A stretch of 64,000 nucleotides of DNA from Paenibacillus pabuli NBRC 13638 (GTDB lineage: Bacteria > Bacillota > Bacilli > Paenibacillales > Paenibacillaceae): positions 62,001 through 126,000 of the forward strand of contig NZ_BCNM01000013.1 of NCBI RefSeq assembly GCF_001514495.1, given 5' to 3'. Shown one piece after another: positions 34,993-42,890 of this stretch. Below the pieces are notes generated by a model that ran no database searches, was not told the origin of the DNA, and saw only the letters and a list, made by a program, of their open reading frames with translations. Positions within the stretch are counted from its first letter, which is position 1, and every line of letters starts with the position of its first letter. Position numbers and translations under genes: made by a program.

Positions 34993-36426
34993 TTAGAGCT
35001 CTTCGCCATTCGATTCAATGACTTTTTTGTACCAGTAGAAACTCTTCTTCGGTGTTCTGCTCAGATCACCATTGCCATCATTATCCTTGTTCACATGAAT
35101 GAAGCCGTAGCGCTTCTTCATCTCGCCCGTGGATGCACTGACCAGGTCGATACAGCCCCACATCGTGTAAGCAATAAGTTCCACACCGTCGGCGACAGCT
35201 TCTTTCATTTGTTCAATGTGGCCTTTCAAATAATCAATGCGATAGTCATCCTGAATGGAGCCATCTTCCTCCACCACATCCACTGCACCTAACCCGTTCT
35301 CCACGACCATCAATGGAATCTGGTAACGGTCATACAGGTGGTTCAGCGTGTAACGCAATCCTTTTGGATCGATCTGCCAGCCCCAGTCGGAAGCTTCCAG
35401 ATACGGATTTTTGATGCCGCCCAGCAGATTTCCCTCTGCTCTATCCAACGACTCATCCGCACTCTCAACCAAGGACATGTAATAGCTGAAAGAGTAGAAG
35501 TCCACGCAGCCTTCACGCAGAGTCTGTGCATCTTCCGGCTGCATCTCGATCTGGATACCCTGTTCTGCAAAGAAACGCTTGGCGAATCCAGGGTATGCTC
35601 CACGAACCTGTACGTCCCCACAGATCATGTTGGACAGTTGGTCCTTCTTCTGCGCGAGCAAAATATCATCAGGGTTGCATGTATTCGGATAGGTTGTCAT
35701 GAAAGCGACCATACAGCCGATTTGGAAGTCAGGATTGATTTCATGTCCCAGTTTCACCGCTTTTGCACTTGCAACAAATTGGTGATGAAGCGCCTGAAAG
35801 CGGGTCTGTGGATCATCAACGCCATCGATCAGTGTCTCTTTACCCTCAAACAGGATACCTGCAGCCATATAGGCCCCCATTGGCATCGTCAGACAGTTGA
35901 TCTCGTTGAAGGTCAGCCAGTATTTTACCTGGTCTCTGTATCTGGTGAAGAGGGTTGTACAATATCGGATATAACAATCAATGACTTCCCGGGAAGCCCA
36001 GCCGTTATATTTCTCGGTCAGACCGAATGGCGTCTCGTAGTGAGAAATGGTCACGAGCGGCTCAATGTTGTACTTTTTCAACTCTGCAAAGACGTTGTCA
36101 TAGAACTGCAATCCCTCTTCGTTCGGCTCCAGATCATCACCGTTCGGGTAGATTCTGGACCAGTTGATGGACATACGGAACATTTTGAAGCCCATTTCAG
36201 CCATCAGGGCAATATCCTCTTTGTAATGACCGTAAAAATCAACCGCTTCATGACTCGGATAATACGTGCCCTCTTCCAGTACAGGTGTAATCCTCCGCGG
36301 TGTTGTATGCGTTCCACCTGTCATCATATCGGAAGTACTTGGGCCTTTGCCACCCTTGTCCCATCCACCTTCAAACTGATTGGCAGCCGTTGCGCCACCC
36401 CAGAAAAATCCGTCTTTCATCGACAT
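34993..36426 (-). CDS. GH1 6-phospho-beta-glucosidase
   Basis: About 477 aa, cytoplasmic. The acid/base is in TFNEIN and the nucleophile in VVENGLGA. The phospho-sugar loop SASTGEMKKRYGFIHV (Ser, Lys, Tyr) is the signature that separates 6-phospho-beta-glucosidases from beta-glucosidases. The N-terminus FFWGGATAANQFEGGW is typical. Start is ATG 36426 or 36429, just after AAGGAGG; the upstream reading to 36501 crosses the promoter. No PTS permease is adjacent, so the phosphorylated beta-glucoside must be supplied by a transporter elsewhere. It is divergent from a WYL regulator at 36516. Confidence 0.94.
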   Translation of the reverse strand: MSMKDGFFWGGATAANQFEGGWDKGGKGPSTSDMMTGGTHTTPRRITPVLEEGTYYPSHEAVDFYGHYKEDIALMAEMGFKMFRMSINWSRIYPNGDDLEPNEEGLQFYDNVFAELKKYNIEPLVTISHYETPFGLTEKYNGWASREVIDCYIRYCTTLFTRYRDQVKYWLTFNEINCLTMPMGAYMAAGILFEGKETLIDGVDDPQTRFQALHHQFVASAKAVKLGHEINPDFQIGCMVAFMTTYPNTCNPDDILLAQKKDQLSNMICGDVQVRGAYPGFAKRFFAEQGIQIEMQPEDAQTLREGCVDFYSFSYYMSLVESADESLDRAEGNLLGGIKNPYLEASDWGWQIDPKGLRYTLNHLYDRYQIPLMVVENGLGAVDVVEEDGSIQDDYRIDYLKGHIEQMKEAVADGVELIAYTMWGCIDLVSASTGEMKKRYGFIHVNKDNDGNGDLSRTPKKSFYWYKKVIESNGEEL

Positions 36427-36455
36427 CATCAATTCCTCCTTCATGAACTTCGTGT

Positions 36456-36471
36456 CACTGTACATACAGTG
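36456..36471. promoter_or_regulatory. Palindrome in the GH1 / WYL regulator intergenic region
   Basis: CACTGT-ACAT-ACAGTG is a perfect 6-bp inverted repeat in the 86 bp between two divergent starts. It is a candidate operator for the WYL regulator. Its centre is about 30 bp (three helical turns) from the second inverted repeat at 36486-36500. Confidence 0.45.
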
Positions 36472-36485
36472 TACCACCCATACCC

Positions 36486-36509
36486 TGACACCTATTGTCA
36501 TGGTATAAT
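36486..36509 (+). promoter_or_regulatory. Extended -10 promoter of the WYL regulator with adjacent inverted repeat
   Basis: TGGTATAAT (extended -10, TATAAT at 36504-36509) lies 6 nt before the ATG at 36516. The inverted repeat TGACA-CCTAT-TGTCA (36486-36500) occupies the spacer. Transcription would start at or within a base or two of the start codon. Confidence 0.55.
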
Positions 36510-36515
36510 ATCGGC

Positions 36516-37457
36516 ATGGAAAATAACCGATTATTCAGAATGCTACTGCTGTTATTGGAGAAAAAGAAAGCTACTGCCCCCGAGCTCGCGCGTTTGTTCG
36601 AGATATCCGTGCGCACGGTGTACCGTGATATCGACAGACTGAGTGCAGCGGGTATTCCCGTATATACGACAACCGGAAAGCATGGCGGCATCCATCTGAT
36701 GGACAACTTTGTGATGGACAAATCCCTGTTGTCCGAAGATGATCAGAATGAAATTTTGCTTGGATTATATAGCGTCAGTGCCATCCCTCACCTCAACACG
36801 GCCCATATGCTCAAACGTTTAACCGCCCTGTTTGATCACAAGCTGGATTGGATCGAGTTTGATTTTTCTCCATGGGGCAGCATTCCACTGCAGGAGAGGG
36901 AGCTGTTCAATCAGGTCAAGCAGGCGATCTTCACCCATCAATGGATTACGTTTCACTATGTTAATTCCGATGGAGAGAAGAGTGTCCCCACTGTTGAGCC
37001 TCTCAAACTTTTATTTAAGAACAGCACTTGGTATTTCAAGGGGTACATCCAAGGCGAGCACAACCGTAACGAATTTCAGACGTTTAAGATGAAACGTATC
37101 ACCCAGTTGAAATTTCTGCCGAGGATCAACGGGAACAACATGAACTTCGGATCACCTGAAAAAGAGACTCACGTCCCGATCAACCAAACCGCTTTTGAAC
37201 TATTGTTCTCCAGCTCTATTGCGTATAGGGTATATGATTTTTTTGAACCTTCCCGCATTGAAAAAGAGCCTGACGGCAAGCTGCGCGTCGCCCTTGAACT
37301 GAATGAGGGAGAATGGCTGTACTCATTCCTCATGTCGTTTGGATCAGACCTGACCGTAGTCAAGCCTGCGCATATTGGACAGGAACTGCTCAGACGACAT
37401 ATCAAAGCGGTAGAACATTTGCAGCAGGTCGTTAATAACGGGGTGGAAAATGAATGA
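36516..37457 (+). CDS. YafY-type HTH/WYL transcriptional regulator
   Basis: About 313 aa. N-terminal DeoR-like HTH (LFRMLLLLLEKKKATAPELA, FEISVRTVYRDIDRLSAAGI) followed by a WYL ligand-binding domain (~140-220: FKNSTWYFKGYIQG, EFQTFKMKRIT) and the C-terminal WCX-like part. It is divergent from the GH1 gene and probably regulates it and itself through the palindromes between them. No Shine-Dalgarno sequence precedes ATG 36516, and the -10 hexamer ends 6 nt before it, so the mRNA may be leaderless. Confidence 0.9.
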   Translation: MENNRLFRMLLLLLEKKKATAPELARLFEISVRTVYRDIDRLSAAGIPVYTTTGKHGGIHLMDNFVMDKSLLSEDDQNEILLGLYSVSAIPHLNTAHMLKRLTALFDHKLDWIEFDFSPWGSIPLQERELFNQVKQAIFTHQWITFHYVNSDGEKSVPTVEPLKLLFKNSTWYFKGYIQGEHNRNEFQTFKMKRITQLKFLPRINGNNMNFGSPEKETHVPINQTAFELLFSSSIAYRVYDFFEPSRIEKEPDGKLRVALELNEGEWLYSFLMSFGSDLTVVKPAHIGQELLRRHIKAVEHLQQVVNNGVENE

Positions 37458-37529
37458 TATAATGAAGCTCTGAATATCTTTTGATTCTTTGACTTTCCTA
37501 TCCGACCATTTCCTGAAGGAGGTTTGTCC

Positions 37530-38345
37530 ATGCAAGACATTAGACGTAACAATGTGGAACGATTCAAAGGTTTTGGTGCACTGTATGACGAGAACCGGCC
37601 AGCTGCGCCCACTGAAGTTGTGGATATTCTGACGAATTATTTGGGCAGCAAACCTCGCATGGTTGCAGATGTCGGCTGTGGTACCGGGCTATCCTCGTGG
37701 ATCTGGCTGGATCAGGCAGAACGTATTATTGGCGTGGAACCCAGCGACGACATGAGAGCTGTCGCGGAGTCCAAGTGGGCGGCAGCAGGCAAGCCGGACC
37801 ATCTTCGCTTCGTATCCGGACTGTCCCACGAGTTGGGACTGCCCGACGGCAGTGTGGACATCATAACCTGCTCACAGTCATTCCACTGGATGGAGCCTGA
37901 ATCTACACTGCACGAGTTCGCGCGTGTACTTCGTCCGGGAGGCATTTTTGCCGCCTACGACTGTGACTGGCCACCAGTGGTCGATTGGCAGCTGGAACAA
38001 GCCTATCTTCGGCTGAATACGGAGGCAGATCATCGGGCGGCCAGCCTGGCTTCCCAGGAAAACCAGGCACATAAATGGAATAAAGACGGACATCTACAGC
38101 AGATTCAGCAATCCGGCTTATTCCGTTATTCGCGTGAAATTGTGTTTCACCACCGGGAAACATTCGACGCGGACCGATACGTCAATTTGGCCCTGAGTCA
38201 AGGAGGATTGCAAACGGCAGTTAAGCTTGGAGCCACTGATCTGCTCGAATTAGCAGACGAGTTCAGACAGCTGGCTGCCCGCATATTTTCCGGTGAATCA
38301 AGACAAGTTCTGTTTTCTTATCGGATGCGCCTTGGCATTGTCTGA
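37530..38345 (+). CDS. Class I SAM-dependent methyltransferase
   Basis: About 271 aa. Methyltransf_11-type Rossmann fold with motif I VADVGCGTGLSS, motif II IIGVEPSDDM and the post-motif segment VDIITCSQSFHWMEPES followed by FARVLRPGGIFAAY. It resembles uncharacterised small-molecule methyltransferases; the acceptor is unknown. ATG 37530 lies 7 nt after GGAGG. It begins 72 bp after the WYL regulator and may be read from the same transcript. Confidence 0.9.
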   Translation: MQDIRRNNVERFKGFGALYDENRPAAPTEVVDILTNYLGSKPRMVADVGCGTGLSSWIWLDQAERIIGVEPSDDMRAVAESKWAAAGKPDHLRFVSGLSHELGLPDGSVDIITCSQSFHWMEPESTLHEFARVLRPGGIFAAYDCDWPPVVDWQLEQAYLRLNTEADHRAASLASQENQAHKWNKDGHLQQIQQSGLFRYSREIVFHHRETFDADRYVNLALSQGGLQTAVKLGATDLLELADEFRQLAARIFSGESRQVLFSYRMRLGIV

Positions 38346-38398
38346 TTTTAAACTAAGCTCATTACTATTCTCCCCAACAGCATAATACACCAAAAGAA

Positions 38399-38431
38399 CC
38401 TGCACCTTCACTTGATTCATGAAGTTGCAGG
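38399..38431. terminator. Bidirectional terminator between convergent genes
   Basis: CCTGCACCTTCA (38399-38410) / TGAAGTTGCAGG (38420-38431) with one mismatch, between the methyltransferase (+) and the 38452 gene (-). CTTCTTT follows on the plus strand and TTCTTTTGG on the minus strand. Confidence 0.65.
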
Positions 38432-38451
38432 CTTCTTTATTTCCAACAGGA

Positions 38452-39246
38452 TCAGGATGAAAACAGGTCACTTAAGTGTCCCTCTTGTACATTCAGTGCC
38501 AGCACCAATTTCGTTGGGTCCTGCTTCGAGTAGATCACGTTAATGATATGACCTTGCTGAACCTGAGGCAGGGAAGATGGCAAGATTTCTTTTTGCGTCG
38601 TCACAGTAAAGGTTTCTCCATTCGACTTCGTAATGCTGAGCTTGAGCTGAAGCTTGATTTTACGATGGCTTCCACTTCCAAGCGGAGTAACATCCAAAAT
38701 CTTGGCCATTGCTTTTTCGCCTGTTCGGGCAATCTCCATCATCTCAGGGGCCACACCCTGCTGAATCATTTTCTCATCCAGCAATTGCTGCATATCCTCC
38801 TGGGACAGTCGCCCTTTCAGATCAAGTCCCACCTTTCGCTCATCCTTGACGGAGACGACTAACGGAACGAAGCTGCCAGGCTGGAATTGTGCCATGGACG
38901 TTAACGGAATGACCGTTCTTAACTCGGTATCGTACTTCTCCCGACCTTTGTACGAAACGGTCAACCCTAATCTCACTTCAGGCTGTTCATTAATGTACGT
39001 ACCCGTCTGCTGGATACTCTTAATGACGCCAACCGCTGGTAATCCTGACCTCACCCGCCCGACGCCGAAGATATTAACCAATATGGAGGGAATAAAGATC
39101 AGCCCGAATCCGGCAAAAATGGCTGGTGTATACCACCACGCCTGCACAATGGTAAATGGATCATTCCACAACTGCTCTGCCAGAAATGGGTAGAACCCTA
39201 CCCCAAATACAGTCAACACACCTATCAGTCTCAAGAAACCTACCAT
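38452..39246 (-). CDS. Membrane-anchored protein of unknown function, about 264 aa
   Basis: Not a family I can name. Two N-terminal transmembrane segments (LIGVLTVFGVGFYPFLA and WWYTPAIFAGFGLIFIPSIL) are followed by two similar beta-rich cytoplasmic modules. Module one is about 75-145 (VGVIKSIQQTGTYINEQPEV...). Module two is about 185-260 (MAKILDVTPLGSGSHRKIKL...), ending IYSKQDPTKLVLALN. The linker (SQEDMQQLLDEKMIQQGV) looks like a short SHOCT-type helix pair. Start ATG 39246 follows GAGAGGGTGG. The same module occurs in the adjacent upstream gene at 39334. Confidence 0.75.
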   Translation of the reverse strand: MVGFLRLIGVLTVFGVGFYPFLAEQLWNDPFTIVQAWWYTPAIFAGFGLIFIPSILVNIFGVGRVRSGLPAVGVIKSIQQTGTYINEQPEVRLGLTVSYKGREKYDTELRTVIPLTSMAQFQPGSFVPLVVSVKDERKVGLDLKGRLSQEDMQQLLDEKMIQQGVAPEMMEIARTGEKAMAKILDVTPLGSGSHRKIKLQLKLSITKSNGETFTVTTQKEILPSSLPQVQQGHIINVIYSKQDPTKLVLALNVQEGHLSDLFSS

Positions 39247-39333
39247 ATGCCCACCCTCTCTCGTCATCTCTATTAATCGTTGTTAATTGCATTTACCGAA
39301 TGATTGCCTACCCTCTTGCAGTTCGAATCTCTT

Positions 39334-39750
39334 CTAGACGGACACCAGTCCCATGTAGATCAACTCTGTCGGATTCGCTGGATTTTGGCCCAATCCCACC
39401 CGATCTCCCACACGTGGAATCTGCATCTTGGACACCAGGGTTTCCAGTGTGCGCTGATACTGATTGCCGTTCGTCTCGGTCACATCCAGAACAAGCACCA
39501 CAATCGGATCAAAATTGATCAATTTACCTGTATCGGTAATCGTGAGTACTGTGGCAGTTGCCGTTAATGGAAGAGCACCGCTTGCTGCCAGCTGCGCCTG
39601 CTTCGCTGAATCCAGACTCTGATTGATCGCTTCCCTGTGTTCCTTCGATACAAAGCCTTTCATCATCATGCCGGTAAGTCCTTTATTCATCATTTTATCC
39701 GCCTTGGCAAGCGCATCTTCCTGCTTGTTCTTTTTACCAAACCATCCCAT
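39334..39750 (-). CDS. Soluble protein sharing a module with the neighbouring membrane protein
   Basis: About 138 aa, unknown function. The lysine-rich helical N-terminus (GWFGKKNKQEDALAKADKMM) is followed by a ~75-residue beta module: TATVLTITDTGKLINFDPIV, RTLETLVSKMQIPRVGD, NPANPTELIYMG. The spacing of Gly, Asn, Pro and the closing Pro-(Asn)-Pro-Thr matches both modules of the protein encoded just downstream. ATG 39750 follows GAGGTG. The two genes are on the same strand, 87 bp apart, and probably form a unit. Confidence 0.75.
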   Translation of the reverse strand: MGWFGKKNKQEDALAKADKMMNKGLTGMMMKGFVSKEHREAINQSLDSAKQAQLAASGALPLTATATVLTITDTGKLINFDPIVVLVLDVTETNGNQYQRTLETLVSKMQIPRVGDRVGLGQNPANPTELIYMGLVSV

Positions 39751-39914
39751 AATGAACACCTCGTTTTTTGTTATTTGGTTATAGTTAAATTATAAGCAGG
39801 ACGGCTTGTCCATGAATACCCTTCTGACCGCATACAAAAGAAACGAAAAATCCAGCAAATGAATCACAGCATAATCGTCTCTTTTGGATCTTATGGCGTT
39901 GATTCCGCAAAAAA

Positions 39915-39933
39915 AGAGCCGTAAAACGGCTCT
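39915..39933 (-). terminator. Terminator downstream of the HTH-TPR gene
   Basis: AGAGCCGT/ACGGCTCT with a short A-rich loop, followed on the minus strand by TTTTTTTGCGG. It lies 94 bp past the stop of the gene at 40027. Confidence 0.75.
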
Positions 39934-40026
39934 TGAATGAATGATCAGCAGTTATATTTTGTGTCCAATGAGCTGGAACGGTCAAAATTGTTTCCTGAAA
40001 AGGGGGATTACAGACCGTTTTTTCGT

Positions 40027-41307
40027 TTATTTTCTACGTAACAGGTAGACCAGCTTCCGATAATACATGGCGGCTTCCTTATATTTCCGCTGATCCTCGG
40101 ACACTACGGCCATTCCCTCATATAACGTTTCAAGCCGCATGATATGCTGCATGGACTCAAAGTAAGGCAAACATGCCAGGGCACGCTCCATGAACACCTC
40201 ACGATCCCCATGTGCCAAAGCCAGATGGCTCTGGTAGAAGATTGCACTCATCTGCTGATCCGGAGTCGTCGCACATTGAAGCAGTTGATCCACGCTTTGC
40301 GCCAGTACACCCCAGTTCTTACGTGCCAGAGCCACTTCACAACGATACACACGGACTAACGGCTTCATGGCCTGCTGGGTTTCTTCCGGTTCCTGCTGCA
40401 GCAGGGATTCGAATCGTTCAATCTCCGACTGCGCCTGATCCAGCTCGCCCGTCATGGTTAACATGACAATCCGGTTGTTCGTAATAGCTGTGACCAGATC
40501 ACCCTGATTGCCTGCATACACCAGATTCGCTTCGGCCATCGTCAATGCCGAGAGCGCCTCCTGTACCAGTCCCATCGCAAAGCAATATCCACTGTACGCC
40601 ACATATAACCCGGACAACCGATGAAACAGGCGCTGATCATAGACATGGCGCATCGTAAGATCGAATACCTGCTTGGCCTCTTCATACCGCTTGACATGGA
40701 TGTAGGCTTCCATCTTGATATTTTGTACTGACAGCCAGAATTCACTTCCAGGGAGCGCCAACTCACTGAGCCTGGTTGCGTGTGTTAACACATCCACATA
40801 AGCAAGCTTGGAACGATAGTATTGCACCTTGTAATATAATAACGCCTTCGCTAACGGACGTGGCAAGTCAATATCGTCAGGACGACCGTATTTCTCCAGA
40901 TAAAAATTCAAGTAGGATGTATGTATATATTCATAAGCCGCTGCATCATTTAATTGTTGATAATAGACTGCCTTCATCAAGGCCGTGCTCAGCTCTACCG
41001 TCAGTGCATCATCCCGGTCTTCCAGTGCATGGACCGTTTCTTCAGAGATCACCGATGCCGGAACTGACATTTGTTCGAATATGGCTTCAGCCCGTTCCAA
41101 TGTCTCATCGTCCTGCGCTGAAGCATTCACCAGATAGGCTGGGTTAACGCCCAGACGCTCAGCAATAGCTTCAGCCAAGTCTTCAGGGAGTGGATAACGA
41201 TCGGCCAAAATATTGGCCAGGTGAGCCTGCGTGACCAGACCTTCCACAAGGTCTTTACGGGAGATTTGTTTTCTTTTGCTCAGAAATTCAATCCGTTCCT
41301 TCAGCAT
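40027..41307 (-). CDS. HTH-TPR regulator (RRNPP-like architecture)
   Basis: About 426 aa. The N-terminal XRE-type helix-turn-helix (residues ~1-62: RIEFLSKRKQISRKDLVEGL, LAEAIAERLGVNPAYL) is followed by a long all-helical region read as TPR repeats (for example YEEAKQVFDLTMRHVYDQRL, QEALSALTMAEANLVYAGNQ). HTH plus TPR is the layout of peptide-sensing PlcR/NprR/Rap-type proteins and of other tetratricopeptide regulators. I found no secreted signal-peptide gene next to it, so peptide sensing is only a possibility. Start ATG 41307 behind AAAGGA. Divergent from fabV. Confidence 0.8.
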   Translation of the reverse strand: MLKERIEFLSKRKQISRKDLVEGLVTQAHLANILADRYPLPEDLAEAIAERLGVNPAYLVNASAQDDETLERAEAIFEQMSVPASVISEETVHALEDRDDALTVELSTALMKAVYYQQLNDAAAYEYIHTSYLNFYLEKYGRPDDIDLPRPLAKALLYYKVQYYRSKLAYVDVLTHATRLSELALPGSEFWLSVQNIKMEAYIHVKRYEEAKQVFDLTMRHVYDQRLFHRLSGLYVAYSGYCFAMGLVQEALSALTMAEANLVYAGNQGDLVTAITNNRIVMLTMTGELDQAQSEIERFESLLQQEPEETQQAMKPLVRVYRCEVALARKNWGVLAQSVDQLLQCATTPDQQMSAIFYQSHLALAHGDREVFMERALACLPYFESMQHIMRLETLYEGMAVVSEDQRKYKEAAMYYRKLVYLLRRK

Positions 41308-41400
41308 GGCTCGTAATCCTTTCGTCTCAAACCTTAGAATCAACTATATAATAGCATCCCGGAAGAGAAGCTGGAATACCTGTCTTCTGGTCATATCGAT

Positions 41401-41419
41401 CGAAACGGTTTCCGTTTCG
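41401..41419. promoter_or_regulatory. Perfect inverted repeat in the fabV promoter region
   Basis: CGAAACGG-TTT-CCGTTTCG, 8-bp arms, lies just upstream of TACAAT (41433-41438, -10-like) in the region between fabV and the HTH-TPR gene. It overlaps the expected -35 of fabV. It does not resemble the FapR box I know. Candidate operator. Confidence 0.45.
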
Positions 41420-41506
41420 GAGGCAATTGTTTTACAATAAGGAGGTATGTACAAGAGCATGATCCATTAATGATGACATGAGTTGACTATGAAAGGATGC
41501 AAATGA

Positions 41507-42697
41507 ATGATTATTAAACCAAGAACACGTGGTTTTATTTGTACGACTTCCCATCCTGTAGGCTGCGCTGCACAAGTGCAGGAACAGATCGATTATGTGA
41601 AATCCCAGCCAAAGCTGGATGGACCGCGCAACGTACTCGTTATCGGGGCATCTACGGGATATGGACTCGCTTCGCGCGTTGTATCCGCATTTGGTGCCGG
41701 AGCCAACACCATCGGCATTTACCGTCCAAGCAGCTCCACAGAGAAACGTACGGCCTCGGCAGGCTGGTACAATTCCGCTGCATTTGAGAAAGCTGCGGAA
41801 GAAGCAGGACTGAAATCGTACAGCATCACAGGTGATGCCTTTGCCAATGAAACAAGAGAAAAGGCCGTTGAGCTGATTCGCAGTGAACTCGGTCAGGTGG
41901 ATCTGGTTGTCTACAGCGTAGCGTCGGCACGCCGTACCGAGCCAAACACGGGTGAAGTATTCAACTCGGTGCTCAAACCGATTGGACAATCATACACGAA
42001 CAAAACAGTCAATTTCCATACGGGAGAAGTGACTTCCGTTACGATTGATCCGGCATCCGATGAAGAAATCGATCAGACCGTGGCTGTGATGGGCGGAGAT
42101 GATTGGGAATTGTGGATGGATGCCTTGCAGCAAGGTGGCGTACTCGCCGACAATGCAACAACCATTGCCTTTTCTTATATCGGTCCTGAACTTACGCATG
42201 CGATCTATCGTGATGGTTCCATCGGTCAGGCCAAAAACCATCTGGAAGCGACAGCACACAAGCTGAATGATCGTCTGAGTGCAAAGGGTGGACGTGCTTA
42301 CCTAACCGTAGCCAAAGCGCTCGTAACCCAATCAAGCTCCGCAATTCCAGTGGTGCCGCTGTATATCTCTGCATTGTACAAAGTCATGAAGGAAAAAGGC
42401 TTGCATGAGGGCTGCGTTGAGCAGCTACAACGCTTGTTCGCTGATCGCCTGTATGCAGGCGGAGAAGTGCCAACCGATGAAGCCGGCCGCATTCGTATTG
42501 ATGATTGGGAGATGAGAGCGGACGTTCAGGAGGAAGTGGCGAAGCTCTGGAACGAGTTGAACACGGAAAACATCTACGAACTGTCCGATCTGGAAGGGTA
42601 TCGCAAAGAGTTCTTCCAGCTGTTTGGCTTTGAAACCGATGGCGTGGATTATGAAGCAGACGTTGATCCAAATGTTGAAGTACCGCATCTGCGTTAA
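41507..42697 (+). CDS. fabV: Trans-2-enoyl-ACP reductase FabV
   Basis: 396 aa monomeric NADH-dependent enoyl-ACP reductase that completes the fatty-acid elongation cycle. The NADH-binding motif is VLVIGASTGYGLASR (~44-58). The catalytic Tyr-x8-Lys typical of FabV is Y234...K243 (YRDGSIGQAK). The N-terminal IIKPRTRGFICTTSHPVGC is also diagnostic. FabV enzymes are insensitive or weakly sensitive to triclosan. ATG 41507 follows AAAGGATGCAAATGA. A stronger ribosome site (AAGGAGG, 41439-41445) lies about 60 bp upstream without a matching ORF. Confidence 0.96.
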   Translation: MIIKPRTRGFICTTSHPVGCAAQVQEQIDYVKSQPKLDGPRNVLVIGASTGYGLASRVVSAFGAGANTIGIYRPSSSTEKRTASAGWYNSAAFEKAAEEAGLKSYSITGDAFANETREKAVELIRSELGQVDLVVYSVASARRTEPNTGEVFNSVLKPIGQSYTNKTVNFHTGEVTSVTIDPASDEEIDQTVAVMGGDDWELWMDALQQGGVLADNATTIAFSYIGPELTHAIYRDGSIGQAKNHLEATAHKLNDRLSAKGGRAYLTVAKALVTQSSSAIPVVPLYISALYKVMKEKGLHEGCVEQLQRLFADRLYAGGEVPTDEAGRIRIDDWEMRADVQEEVAKLWNELNTENIYELSDLEGYRKEFFQLFGFETDGVDYEADVDPNVEVPHLR

Positions 42698-42773
42698 TTG
42701 AAACGGATATTACCCTGCGTGGACTGGAGAAAAATAAGGTTTGCGTCTCATGGTGTAATAGCTTAATTAGAGG

Positions 42774-42792
42774 GGGAGCCAGCATGGCTCCC
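42774..42792 (+). terminator. Terminator of fabV
   Basis: GGGAGCC (42774-42780) / GGCTCCC (42786-42792) followed by TTTTTAG, 77 bp past the stop. Confidence 0.8.
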
Positions 42793-42822
42793 TTTTTAGT
42801 TTCATTTTACAAGGCTGGTGTA

Positions 42823-42873
42823 CCCTCTCCTCTCCTCTCCTCTTCTTTTCTTTTCTTTTCTTCCCCCCTTCTT
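42823..42873. repeat. 51-nt uninterrupted polypyrimidine tract
   Basis: Every base from 42823 to 42873 on the plus strand is C or T. The tract includes tandem CTCTC-type units and then TTTTC-type units. It lies 18 bp past the stop of the YcaQ-like gene. Such tracts can form triplex (H-) DNA or slip during replication. Confidence 0.8.
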
Positions 42874-42890
42874 GTTCACCACTCCTTGAA

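Noticed and set aside
35338..36642. 434-codon open frame on the plus strand
   Set aside because: Antisense to the GH1 gene and crossing its promoter and the start of the WYL regulator. GH1 catalytic motifs on the minus strand settle the choice.
39785..39985. Small ORF after the HTH-TPR gene as a signal peptide precursor (PlcR-PapR style)
   Set aside because: No ribosome site, no secretion signal, and it runs through the terminator hairpin at 39915-39933.
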